Assembly: GCA_016192455.1 (NCBI GenBank)
Contig: JACPUC010000003.1
Location: 248,001-312,000, forward strand
Reading direction: 5' to 3'
DNA from: Candidatus Tectimicrobiota bacterium
GTDB lineage: Bacteria > JACPUC01
DNA length: 64,000 bases
Part shown: one piece after another, positions 17,108 through 30,583 of the stretch
Layout of the letters: every line of letters begins with the position of its first letter
Numbering within the stretch: position 1 is the stretch's first letter
Notes under the pieces: generated by a model
Database searches by the model: none
What the model saw: only the letters and a program-made list of their open reading frames with translations
What the model was told of the DNA's origin: nothing
Translations under genes and position numbers: made by a program

Positions 17108-18388
17108 TCAGGGCGCCGCCGTGATACGCTCCAGGCCGCCCATATAGGGAATGAGCGCTGCGGGAAGAAGCACGTCGCCGTTTTCCTGCTGGTAGTTTTC
17201 GAGGAGGGCGGCGAAGGTGCGCCCGACCGCCAGGCCGGAACCGTTCAGGGTGTGCACGAAGACCGGTTTGGGGTACGGTCCGCCCTTGGCGCGGATGTTC
17301 GCCCGCCGCGCCTGGAAGTCCTCGAAGTTCGAGCAGGAGGAGATTTCGCGGAAGCGCTGTTGGGCCGGGAACCAGACCTCGAGGTCGTAGGTCTTGGCGG
17401 CGGCGAAACCGAGGTCGCCGGCGCACAGGGTGACGACGCGGTAGTGCAGGCCGAGGCGCCGCAGGACGGCTTCGGCGTGGCCCGTCAGGCGCTCCAGCTC
17501 GTCGTAGGAGGTCTGCGGGTCGACGAGCTTGACGAGCTCGACCTTGTTGAACTGGTGCTGGCGGATGAGGCCGCGGGTGTCCTTGCCGTAGGAGCCGGCC
17601 TCGCGGCGGAAGCAGGCGGAGTAGGCGGCGTAGGAGATGGGGAGCTGCTCGTAGGGGATGATCTCCTCGCGGTGGATGTTGGTCACCGGCACTTCGGCGG
17701 TGGGGATGAGGTAGTAGTCGCTGTCGCGCAGCTTGAAGAGGTCATCCTCGAACTTCGGCAGTTGGCCGGTGCCGGTGAGGCTGGCGCTGTTGACGATGAA
17801 GGGGGTGAAGGTCTCGCGGTAGCCGTGCTCACTGGTGTGCAGGTCGAGCATGAAGTTGATGAGGGCGCGCTCAAGTCGGGCGCCGGCCCCCTGCGTTAGG
17901 GCGAAGCGGGTGCCGGCAAGGCGGGCGGCGCGCTTGAAGTCGAGGATGCCGAGGCCTTCGCCGATGTCCACGTGATCCCGCGGCGTGAAGGCGAAGGCGG
18001 GCGGCGCGCCCCAGCGCCGTTCCTCGCGGTTCTCCGCGTCGGCGGCGCCGGCGGGCACGCTGGCGTGCGGCAGGTTGGGCAGCTCGAGGAGCGCCGCGGT
18101 CACCGCCTCGTCGAGGCGGCGGGTCTCCTCCTCCAGGGCCTTGATCTTAGCGGAGAGGGCGCGCATGGCGGCGATGGCCGCGGCGGCGTCGGCCCCTTTC
18201 TGGCGCAGCCGCGCGGCCTCGTCGTTCATCTGGTTGCGCTCGGCGCGCAGCGTATCGAGGGCGCCGCGCTGGACGCGCAGCTCCTCGGCCAAGCCGATGA
18301 CGCGGTCAAGGTCGAGGGCCGTGCCGCGCTGCGCCAGGCGGCGCTTCGCCTCGTCAGCATGCTCTCGCAGGAAGCGCCGATCGAGCAT
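17108..18388 (-). CDS. serS: Seryl-tRNA synthetase
   Basis: The 426-residue class IIa synthetase charges tRNA-Ser in the cytoplasm. An N-terminal coiled-coil arm (about residues 30-100), which grips the long variable arm of tRNA-Ser, is followed by the catalytic core. The core shows motif 2 ([21 protein letters not shown]) and motif 3 ([20 protein letters not shown]). The length is normal for bacteria. tRNA-Ser(UGA) lies 193 bases downstream. gyrA ends 96 bases upstream on the same strand. Confidence 0.97.
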   Translation of the reverse strand: MLDRRFLREHADEAKRRLAQRGTALDLDRVIGLAEELRVQRGALDTLRAERNQMNDEAARLRQKGADAAAAIAAMRALSAKIKALEEETRRLDEAVTAALLELPNLPHASVPAGAADAENREERRWGAPPAFAFTPRDHVDIGEGLGILDFKRAARLAGTRFALTQGAGARLERALINFMLDLHTSEHGYRETFTPFIVNSASLTGTGQLPKFEDDLFKLRDSDYYLIPTAEVPVTNIHREEIIPYEQLPISYAAYSACFRREAGSYGKDTRGLIRQHQFNKVELVKLVDPQTSYDELERLTGHAEAVLRRLGLHYRVVTLCAGDLGFAAAKTYDLEVWFPAQQRFREISSCSNFEDFQARRANIRAKGGPYPKPVFVHTLNGSGLAVGRTFAALLENYQQENGDVLLPAALIPYMGGLERITAAP

Positions 18389-18484
18389 GGGCGATCCTCG
18401 CGGGGGGTACGGCGCGCAGCCGCGGGCATGGACCGCGCCCGTCTCGGCCGCAGTGAAGCGGGCAAGATGCCCGCGCTCCCGCCG

Positions 18485-20914
<2,430 letters not shown>

Positions 20915-20988
20915 GGGTATCTCCGCGGCCCGCGCCCGTCGAGGATGGAGCAGAACCTGACGCGGCCTGTCCTGCGCGCCAGGCGAAG

Positions 20989-23553
<2,565 letters not shown>

Positions 23554-23557
23554 TCAT

Positions 23558-23586
23558 AGTATAGTCGGTTTTCCTCTTGGGGGCAA
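23558..23586 (-). promoter_or_regulatory. Candidate gyrB promoter
   Basis: On the minus strand TTGCCC (23586-23581) and TATACT (23563-23558) are separated by 17 bases, a good sigma70-like pair. Transcription from here would cross the candidate origin before reaching gyrB, which could link gyrase expression to origin opening. Confidence 0.45.
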
Positions 23587-23633
23587 GGGGAGAGTGAGCT
23601 GTGTCCTCTTTCCACAGGGGTTCCACGGGGCGT

Positions 23634-24977
23634 CTACGCCAGTTCAAGGACGCGGCGGATTTGATCGAGGTCATTCTTCACGGCGGCGCTGGCGGCGACC
23701 TGGGCCTCCACCTTGCGGTAGGAGTGGAGCACGGTCGAGTGATCCTTGCCGCCGAACTGCCTGCCGATCTCCGGGAGGGAAGCGCCGGTGTGCTGGCGGC
23801 AAAGGAACATGGCGATTTGTCGTGGAATGGATATATTGTGGGAGCGTTTCTTGGATTTGAGGTCCGCGAGGTTGAGGTTGAAGTGGTCGCAGACGGCCTT
23901 CTGGATCGCCTTGATCGTGATCAAGCGCTCCTTCAGCGACAGGAGGTGTTGGAGGGTCTCCTCCGCGAGCTGCAAGCTGATGGGTGAGCTGGTGAGCGAG
24001 GAGAAGGCGCTGATGCGCACCAGGGCCCCTTCAAGCTCGCGGATATTCGTGGTGATCTTCGAGGCGATGAAGAGAGCAACATCTTGGGGCAAGTCAATGC
24101 TGCGCTCCTCCGCCTTCTTGTGCAAAATCGCCACCTTTGTTTCCAGGTCCGCTGGCTGGATGTCGGCGATGAGGCCCCACCCAAACCGGGACCGCAAGCG
24201 GTCTTCCATGGCAGGAATTTCCTTCGGATATTGGTCGCTTGAGATGACGATTTGTTTATGATCCCCGTGGAGCGTGTTGAAGGTGTGAAAGAACTCTTCC
24301 TGCGTACGGTCCTTACCGGCCAGGAAGTGGATGTCATCAATAAGCAGCACATCCATCTGCCGATACTTGTCCCGGAAGCCGTTCATACGATCATGCTGCA
24401 GTGAGGAGATCAGGTCGTTGACAAAGTACTCAGATGAGATGTAGGAGAGGCGTGGCTGGGGCGTTTTGCCGACCAGCGCGTTGCCGATCGCATGCAACAG
24501 GTGTGTCTTGCCCAGACCAACACCCCCGTAAATGAAGAGGGGGTTGTAGGACTGTCCCGGAGCATCGGCGACAGCGCGGGCGGCGGCGTGGGCAAACTGA
24601 TTTGAGCCGCCGACCACGAACGTCTGGAACGAATACGCCGCGTTCAGCCCGGATGCGCCCAGCGAAGGCGCCCGTTGCGAGGAGCGCCCCTTCTGCCGCG
24701 CCTCCGAAGGCGGGTGAGCATCGGCCGTGAGAGGAGTAGGAAGCGCAACGTCAAGTACCAGCCGCAAGGTGTGCTGGGCCTGCTCGGCCAAACGCCGCTC
24801 AATAAGCTCGCGGTAGTTCTTGCTGATCCAGTCGCGATGGAACTGGTCCGGAACAAGGATCTCAAAGCAGTCGTCGGAGAGGCGTTTCGGAACCAACGAG
24901 GTAAACCAGGAGTCAAAAGAGTGTGGACTAATATCCTCACAAAGCACAGCGAGAGTCCGACGCCAGAGGTCCTGCAT
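23634..24977 (-). CDS. dnaA: Chromosomal replication initiator DnaA
   Basis: The 447-residue initiator has domain I (MQDLWRRTLAVLCEDISPHS onward), a short linker and the AAA+ domain with Walker A GGVGLGKTH (about 151-159) and Walker B LLIDDIHFL. Domain IV carries the DnaA-box reading motif GGKDHSTVLHS. It binds DnaA boxes as the ATP form and opens oriC. I chose ATG 24977, which matches the family start and has TGGAGA upstream; 30 extra codons upstream are open but lack homology. gyrB follows on the same strand, with no dnaN between. Confidence 0.97.
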   Translation of the reverse strand: MQDLWRRTLAVLCEDISPHSFDSWFTSLVPKRLSDDCFEILVPDQFHRDWISKNYRELIERRLAEQAQHTLRLVLDVALPTPLTADAHPPSEARQKGRSSQRAPSLGASGLNAAYSFQTFVVGGSNQFAHAAARAVADAPGQSYNPLFIYGGVGLGKTHLLHAIGNALVGKTPQPRLSYISSEYFVNDLISSLQHDRMNGFRDKYRQMDVLLIDDIHFLAGKDRTQEEFFHTFNTLHGDHKQIVISSDQYPKEIPAMEDRLRSRFGWGLIADIQPADLETKVAILHKKAEERSIDLPQDVALFIASKITTNIRELEGALVRISAFSSLTSSPISLQLAEETLQHLLSLKERLITIKAIQKAVCDHFNLNLADLKSKKRSHNISIPRQIAMFLCRQHTGASLPEIGRQFGGKDHSTVLHSYRKVEAQVAASAAVKNDLDQIRRVLELA

Positions 24978-25212
24978 GGTGGTCTCCAGCCATGAGGCGC
25001 GGTAGATAACATGGCGGCGCCCCGCCAGGGTGCGGTGATTGCCTAGAAGGATGAAGCATGCTATCATCTAGATTGGCGCCCTGGCAAAGGAAAAGAGAGC
25101 CGCGGTCCACGCGGGGCCGCGGAGGCCAAGGGCGCCAAGTGGTTAGCGGGTTAGGTTTAAGGGCGACGGTGACAGACGTCAGCACGAGGACGCGGTCCCA
25201 AAGGAGCCAGGG
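24978..25212. other. Divergent dnaA-rpmH spacer
   Basis: This spacer holds the outward promoters of dnaA and the rpmH operon. No clear DnaA boxes or paired -35/-10 elements were found, so it is a weaker origin candidate than the dnaA-gyrB gap. Confidence 0.4.
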
Positions 25213-25347
25213 ATGAAGCGGACATATCAACCGGCGCGGCGCAAGCGTCAGAAAACACATGGCTTTCTCGTCCGCATGGCCACGCGCGGCGGGCGGCTCG
25301 TCCTGAAGCGTCGGCGCGCCAAGGGGCGCAAGCGGCTGGCCGTGTAA
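25213..25347 (+). CDS. rpmH: 50S ribosomal protein bL34
   Basis: A 44-residue, very basic protein, [20 protein letters not shown] and then [20 protein letters not shown], a textbook bL34. It binds 23S rRNA in the large subunit. AAAGGAG precedes the ATG. It begins the conserved rpmH-rnpA-yidD-yidC-jag-mnmE series divergent from dnaA. Confidence 0.97.
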   Translation: MKRTYQPARRKRQKTHGFLVRMATRGGRLVLKRRRAKGRKRLAV

Positions 25348-25348
25348 A

Positions 25349-25873
25349 ATGGTGACTTCCCCTGGCGCCACGTCTCTGGTCGCAAAGGCCTCCAGGGCCG
25401 CGGGGGGGAGTTGCGGCGGAATCCCGGAGGCGCTCTTCGCGGGCGATGTCGAGGTGCAGACAAGCAGACAGTCGTTGACGAGCGCGGCGCGCCTGCACGC
25501 GCAGCGGGACTTTGAAGCCGTGCGTCGCCAGGGCAAGCTCGTGCGACGCGAAGGTCTGCGGGTTTTTTTCCGCAACAACACGGAGAGAGGCGCGCGCCTC
25601 GGTCTCAGCATCGGTAGGAAGGTTGGCGGCGCCGTGGATCGCAATCGCCTGAAGCGGGTGGCGCGGGAGGTCTTCCGCCGCGACCGGGAGCTGCGCCGCT
25701 TGGCGGTGGATGTCTTGGTGCAGGCGCTGCCCGCCAAAGGCGCGCCGCGTGCTGGCGAGCTGCGCCACAGTGATGCGCCGTTCCGCCGCCAGCTTGAGGA
25801 TGCGTTCACCGAGGTGTGCGAACGGCTCCGGCGTGAACACCCGCAGGGGCAGCACGGCAGCCTGCAGGGCTAG
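25349..25873 (+). CDS. rnpA: Ribonuclease P protein component
   Basis: The RNase P protein helps the catalytic RNA mature tRNA 5' ends. The RNR motif is IGRKVGGAVDRNRLKRVAREVF, here residues 88-109. The ATG directly after the rpmH stop gives 174 residues, about 45 more at the N-terminus than usual. An in-frame GTG at 25454 would give 139 residues starting VQTSRQSLTSAARL, closer to the family. Neither start has a strong ribosome site, so coupling to rpmH may decide. The C-terminal tail is also extended. Confidence 0.92.
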   Translation: MVTSPGATSLVAKASRAAGGSCGGIPEALFAGDVEVQTSRQSLTSAARLHAQRDFEAVRRQGKLVRREGLRVFFRNNTERGARLGLSIGRKVGGAVDRNRLKRVAREVFRRDRELRRLAVDVLVQALPAKGAPRAGELRHSDAPFRRQLEDAFTEVCERLRREHPQGQHGSLQG

Positions 25874-25884
25874 TCGGTGGGAGG

Positions 25885-26205
25885 ATGAAGCAACAACCGA
25901 GCGGCCACCTTGGTGGGCCTATCCTCCGGGGAGCCGTCCTCGCCTGCCTGCGTTCGTATCAGCTCATTGTTTCGCCGCTTTTGCCGCCGGCCTGCCGGTT
26001 CTCCCCAACATGCTCTCGGTACGCCATGGAAGCGGTGCGCCGACACGGTGTCCGGCGAGGCCTACGCCTCACGGCGCTGCGCCTCCTGCGCTGCCACCCC
26101 TTCTGCGCGGGGGGGCTTGATGAGGTGCCGGCGGCAACAGACGGAGAGCCTCGCCCGGCGCCGGCCGGGAGTCCACGGAAGACAGCAGCCACCGCAACCA
26201 GATAG
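25885..26205 (+). CDS. yidD: Membrane insertion efficiency factor YidD
   Basis: The 106-residue protein shows the family core SYQLIVSPLLPPACRFSPTC, then SRYAMEAV and RCHPFCAGGLDEVP. YidD aids insertion of membrane proteins with YidC. The last 25 residues are a Pro/Ala/Thr tail not seen in short homologues. It lies 11 bases after rnpA. Confidence 0.93.
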   Translation: MKQQPSGHLGGPILRGAVLACLRSYQLIVSPLLPPACRFSPTCSRYAMEAVRRHGVRRGLRLTALRLLRCHPFCAGGLDEVPAATDGEPRPAPAGSPRKTAATATR

Positions 26206-26278
26206 GGCCGCCCATTGAACCGCGTTGGGCGCATGGCGTGCTCGCTGGGGGTGCGCCAAGGGGACAGAGACCTTGCTG

Positions 26279-27922
26279 ATGATGGAAAAGCGAACCCTGA
26301 TTGCAATTGCGCTCTCAATCGCGGTGCTGCTCATCTGGCAGTTCCTTGTGCTGGGTCCGCAAGAGGCGCGACGACAGGCCGCGCAGCAGGAGCGCCAGGC
26401 GCGGCTCGAGCAAGAGAAGCTGCAGGCCCCGGCGGCGGAGCCGAAGACCGAAGAGCCGCCGCCGCAGGCCGCCGCGGCCGAGCAAGCGCGCGGCAATGCC
26501 GCCTTGCGGCCGCCGGCCGCCGAGGCGGTCCCGGAAGAAACAATCCGCGTCGCAACGCCGCTGATGGATGTTCTCCTCAGCAACCGCGGCGGGGCCGTGA
26601 AACAAATCACCTTGAAAGGCTACAAAGCAGATAACGGGACCCCGCTGGTGCTCGCCATGCCGGAGCCGGGCGGGGAGTTCCCGCTCTTCCTCCACACGAA
26701 CGTCCCCGACATCAATAAGGCCCTGAATGGCTCGACCTACGCCGTGAGGGGCGGCGACCTCGCCCTTGACGACCGGCGGCCGGAGGGAACGCTGACGTTC
26801 ACCTTGGACCAGGCGAACGGGCTGCGGGTCGAAAAACGCCTCACCTTCCACCAGAACCGCTACCAGATTGACGTTGGCGTGCGAGTGGAAGGCGGCGCGC
26901 TGAAAGGGCAGGGCTACGAGATTCTCTGGGGGCCCGGCTTGAACGCCGCCGCGGCGAACGACGACGAGCCCAAGCACGGCGAGCCGGCGGTGTTTCTCGA
27001 TGGCAAGCTCTCGTCGCCCCAGCCCGCGGGCGCCGCCTGGCAGGAGCGGCAAGGCAAGGCGCTGTGGGCGGGAATCCAGAGCAAGTACTTTGTCGCCGCC
27101 ATGATCCCGCGCAGCCCCGTCAGCGCGGTCGTGGTGCGGCCCGCCGGGGAGAAGCGCTACAGCGCCGGCTTCGAGATCGACGGTCGAGACCTCGGCGTCG
27201 CCAAGGAGTTCACCCTCTACGCCGGGCCCAAAGAGTTGCAGCGCCTGCGCGCCTATGACGTGAAGCTGGAACGGGTTGTCGACTTCGGGTACTTCGGCTT
27301 CCTCGGACGACCCCTGCAGCGCGTGCTGGCGTTCTTCTATCGCTACTCCCACAACTATGGCCTGGCGATCATCATCATTACCGTGCTCATCAAGCTCGCG
27401 TTCTACCCGCTGACCAACAAGAGCCTGGCGTCGATGAAAAAGATGCAGTCGCTGCAGCCGCGCATCAAGGAGCTGCAAGAGCGCTACAAGGGCGACCGGC
27501 AGAAAATCAATCAGGAGATGATGGGCATCTACCGCCAGCAGGGGGCAAGCCCGATCTCCGGCTGCCTGCCCATGGCGCTGCAGATTCCGGTTTTCATTGC
27601 CCTCTACAACGTCCTCCTCACCGACATCAGCCTGCGGCACGCCCCGTTCCTGCTCTGGATCACCGATCTCTCCAAGAAGGATCCGTACTACATCACGCCG
27701 ATCATCATGGGGGCGTCGATGTTCCTGCAGCAGAAGATGACGCCGACCACGATCGACCCGACGCAGGCCAAGATGATGCTCATGATGCCGGTCGTCTTCA
27801 CCTTCATGTTCCTGAACTTCCCCTCCGGGCTGGTGATCTACTGGTTGGTCAACAACATCCTCTCGATCGGGCAGCAGCTCCTCGTCAACCGCAAGCTGCA
27901 GGAGAGCGCGCCGACGACATGA
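26279..27922 (+). CDS. yidC: Membrane protein insertase YidC
   Basis: The 547-residue insertase starts MMEKRTLIAIALSIAVLLIW (first transmembrane helix), followed by an Ala/Glu-rich linker and the large periplasmic P1 domain typical of Gram-negative YidC. It ends with the five-helix insertase core (YGLAIIIITVLIKLAFYPLT; MKKMQSLQPRIKELQERY; GCLPMALQIPVFIALYNVL). It inserts proteins into the inner membrane alone or with SecYEG. Two adjacent ATGs (26279, 26282) are possible starts. The frame is open further upstream but without homology. Confidence 0.95.
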   Translation: MMEKRTLIAIALSIAVLLIWQFLVLGPQEARRQAAQQERQARLEQEKLQAPAAEPKTEEPPPQAAAAEQARGNAALRPPAAEAVPEETIRVATPLMDVLLSNRGGAVKQITLKGYKADNGTPLVLAMPEPGGEFPLFLHTNVPDINKALNGSTYAVRGGDLALDDRRPEGTLTFTLDQANGLRVEKRLTFHQNRYQIDVGVRVEGGALKGQGYEILWGPGLNAAAANDDEPKHGEPAVFLDGKLSSPQPAGAAWQERQGKALWAGIQSKYFVAAMIPRSPVSAVVVRPAGEKRYSAGFEIDGRDLGVAKEFTLYAGPKELQRLRAYDVKLERVVDFGYFGFLGRPLQRVLAFFYRYSHNYGLAIIIITVLIKLAFYPLTNKSLASMKKMQSLQPRIKELQERYKGDRQKINQEMMGIYRQQGASPISGCLPMALQIPVFIALYNVLLTDISLRHAPFLLWITDLSKKDPYYITPIIMGASMFLQQKMTPTTIDPTQAKMMLMMPVVFTFMFLNFPSGLVIYWLVNNILSIGQQLLVNRKLQESAPTT

Positions 27923-28098
27923 GGGCGCAGCGGAGCAGGGGTGGATGTCGGCGGAGCTTCCAGCAGGGTCGCGGGCGGGGATGGACATTGGGGGCCGCGT
28001 AGACGGCGCCCGGCTTGGCGGACGGGCTGTACGCCTGGGGGGAGCGGGATGTGCCGGCGGCCACCGCCGCCGGCGACCGCCGAGCCACGGGAATTCCC

Positions 28099-28728
28099 AT
28101 GAACTGGATCGAAGAACAAGGCAAGACCAAGGAAGAGGCGATTGACCGGGCGCTGCGGCGGCTGGGACGCGCCCTGCGGGAGGTTCGCGTCGAGGTTCTG
28201 GACGAAAATAAGCGCCTGCTGAAGCTGCTGGGGGCGAGGGGGACGCGCATCCGCGTCTATTACCATGTTGAAACCCCGGAGCTGGCCGCGGCGAAGCAGA
28301 TCGTGGAGAAGCTGCTGAAGCTGCTGCATGTGCGGGCGGACGTGGTTGGCCGCATGGAGGAGGAGACGATCTACCTCGACGTGGAGTCGGACAGCCCCGG
28401 CCTGCTCATCGGCAAGCAGGGGCGCACGCTGGAGGCGCTGCAGTACATCGCGACGCGCGTTCTGGAGAGCACCAGGCACGAGCGGCTGCGGCTCTGCCTC
28501 GATATCGGCAACTACCAGGAGCGCCATGCCCAGCAACTCGCCGGCCTGGCGAGAAAGCTGGCGGACGAAGTGCGCGCCACCGGCAAGCGCGTGACGGCGC
28601 CGCCCATGAACCCGGCGGATCGGCGGCTCTTCCACATGGCGCTGCGCGATGATGCGGATGTGACCACGGCGAGCGAGGGAGAAGGCCTCCTGCGCACCAT
28701 TGTCGTGTCGGCCCGCGCGGAGCGCTGA
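28099..28728 (+). CDS. jag: RNA-binding protein Jag/KhpB
   Basis: The 209-residue protein has the Jag-N domain (EEQGKTKEEAIDRALRRLG), a type II KH domain (DSPGLLIGKQGRTLEALQYI) and an R3H domain (MNPADRRLFHMAL). It binds RNA and is linked to envelope growth in several bacteria. Its place between yidC and mnmE is conserved. ATG 28099 gives the normal N-terminus; the longer frame upstream is not homologous. Confidence 0.95.
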   Translation: MNWIEEQGKTKEEAIDRALRRLGRALREVRVEVLDENKRLLKLLGARGTRIRVYYHVETPELAAAKQIVEKLLKLLHVRADVVGRMEEETIYLDVESDSPGLLIGKQGRTLEALQYIATRVLESTRHERLRLCLDIGNYQERHAQQLAGLARKLADEVRATGKRVTAPPMNPADRRLFHMALRDDADVTTASEGEGLLRTIVVSARAER

Positions 28729-29127
28729 GCGCGCGCCTGCGCCCGGCGCTCCGCATCTCCCGCCTCTCGCCCGCGGCGCCGCCGCAATCCGCGCAATCTG
28801 CGTCATCTGCGGATTCCGTCTCGCCTCTCGCCCGCGGCGCCCCCCGGCTCGGCCCGCGATCCCCCTCCGCGCGACTCGATTTTCCTTCGGTCCGCCGGCG
28901 CCGCGCGCCCGGGCCCCCCAGGCGCCGCGCGGGGGGGCTGGAGAAGGCGGAGCGCGGGCGTCCCGCCCGCTTCCAGCTCAATCCGCACGCGAGGGGGCTG
29001 GAGACAATGTAGGGGCGGTTCGCGAACCGCCCTCTATCCCCAAGCAGGCGCGCGCGCGGGGCCGGCGTCTGCGGAATCCGCGAAATCTGTGGATATACAC
29101 CAAGCAGGCCCGCGCGGAGTGGCAGGC
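28729..29127. repeat. Repeat-containing spacer between jag and mnmE
   Basis: A 20-bp direct repeat, CGCCTCTCGCCCGCGGCGCC, occurs at 28761-28780 and 28822-28841. Between and after them are two stretches of the ATCCGCGNAATCTG type (about 28787-28816 and 29071-29095). A decayed copy of the 28-bp palindrome sits at 29009-29036. No gene is seen. Such repeats inside a conserved operon suggest mnmE has its own promoter, which I could not place. Confidence 0.55.
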
Positions 29128-30522
29128 ATGAACACGAACAATGGCGAGGGGACTATCGCCGCGATTGCGACGCCGCGCGGCGAGGGCGGCATCGGCATTG
29201 TGCGCCTCAGCGGCCCGGCGGCCGCGGCGATCGCTCGGCGCCTCTTCCGCGCGGCCGGGAACGCTCAACTTGCCTCGCTCCCCTCGCATCATCTGCGGCA
29301 CGGGTACATCGTCGACCCCGACACCCAGGAGAGGATCGATGAGGTGATGCTGGCGCCGATGCTGGCGCCGCGTTCCTACACGCGCGAGGATGTCGTCGAG
29401 ATCCACTGCCATGGGGGTACGCTGGTGCAGCAGCGCATCCTGCGCCTCCTCCTGGCGAGCGGCGCGCGCCCGGCGCGGCCGGGGGAGTTCACGCAGCGCG
29501 CCTTCCTCAATGGTCGCCTTGACCTGGCGCAGGCCGAGGCGGTGGCGGAGATCATCGCGGCCCGCAGCGAGGCGGCGCTGCGGTCGGCCCTGAGCGTCCT
29601 CGACGGCGAGCTGTCGCGCGCCGTCGCCGCCAGCCGCGAGGACGTCCTGGGCATCCTCGTCATCCTGGAGGCGTCGGTCGATTTCCCCGACGAGGAGCTG
29701 GAGATCCTCGAGCAGGAGGAGCTCGTGGCCCGCGCCGACGCCGCGGCGCAACGCCTGCGGGCGTTGTTGGCGCAGGTTGAGCGCGGCCGGCTGCTGCGCG
29801 ACGGCGTGCGCACCGCCATCGTCGGCCGGCCGAACGTGGGGAAGTCAAGCCTCCTGAATGCGCTGCTGCTGCGGGATCGGGCGATCGTGCATGAGACGCC
29901 GGGCACCACCCGGGACGTGATCGAGGACTGGCTGACGGTGCGGGGGGTGGCGCTGCGGCTGCTGGATACCGCGGGCATGCGCAGCTCCGCCGACGCCGTC
30001 GAGCAGCTTGGCGTCGAGCGCTCCCGCGCCGCCCTGGAGAGCGCCGAGCTCGTCCTGCTGGTGCTGGACGGCGCCGCGCCGCTGCTCGATGCCGACCGTG
30101 ACCTGGCGGGGCGGCTGGCGGGGCGGCGGGCCATCCTCGTGCTCAACAAATGCGACCTGCCGCGGCAGGCATCCGACGCCGAGGCCCAGGCCCTGCTTGC
30201 CGGCGCGCCGCTGGCGCGCGTCTCGGCGCTGCGGCGCAGCGGCCTGGAGGAGCTCTGCGATCTAATCGCGGCGCAGGCGGCGGATGGAGGGGGCGGCGAG
30301 GCGGAGGGCGCCCTGGTGACGCGCGAGCGGCAGCGCGCCGCGCTGGCCGCGGCCGCCGAGGCCCTGGCGCAGGGGCGCGCGAGCCTGGCGGCGGGGCTGT
30401 CGGGCGAGTTCGCGGCGGCTGATCTGCAGGCCTGCCTGGGATTCCTGGGGGAGATCACCGGCGAGACCTGCCGCGCCGATGTCCTGGACAAAATCTTCGC
30501 CGAATTCTGCATCGGCAAGTGA
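29128..30522 (+). CDS. mnmE: tRNA modification GTPase MnmE
   Basis: The 464-residue protein has the N-terminal folate-binding domain (GTIAAIATPRGEGGIGIVRL), a central helical domain and an inserted GTPase domain: G1 GRPNVGKS at about 233-240, DTAGMR and NKCD. The C-terminal FCIGK holds the conserved Cys. With MnmG it makes cmnm5U34 in tRNAs reading split codon boxes. ATG 29128 (MNTNNGEGTI) has GGAGTGG upstream. mnmG follows, as expected. Confidence 0.96.
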   Translation: MNTNNGEGTIAAIATPRGEGGIGIVRLSGPAAAAIARRLFRAAGNAQLASLPSHHLRHGYIVDPDTQERIDEVMLAPMLAPRSYTREDVVEIHCHGGTLVQQRILRLLLASGARPARPGEFTQRAFLNGRLDLAQAEAVAEIIAARSEAALRSALSVLDGELSRAVAASREDVLGILVILEASVDFPDEELEILEQEELVARADAAAQRLRALLAQVERGRLLRDGVRTAIVGRPNVGKSSLLNALLLRDRAIVHETPGTTRDVIEDWLTVRGVALRLLDTAGMRSSADAVEQLGVERSRAALESAELVLLVLDGAAPLLDADRDLAGRLAGRRAILVLNKCDLPRQASDAEAQALLAGAPLARVSALRRSGLEELCDLIAAQAADGGGGEAEGALVTRERQRAALAAAAEALAQGRASLAAGLSGEFAAADLQACLGFLGEITGETCRADVLDKIFAEFCIGK

Positions 30523-30583
30523 GGGGCGCCCCGGCGGCCGCGGCGCGGCGGCCGTCGGCGGGGGCTGTCGTCAGGGGGAGACG

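Noticed and set aside
24978-25212. dnaA-rpmH spacer as the origin
   Set aside because: No DnaA-box-like sequences or AT-rich core were found, unlike in the dnaA-gyrB gap.
26315-27988. A 557-codon minus-strand frame
   Set aside because: It is antisense to yidC and of shadow-type composition.
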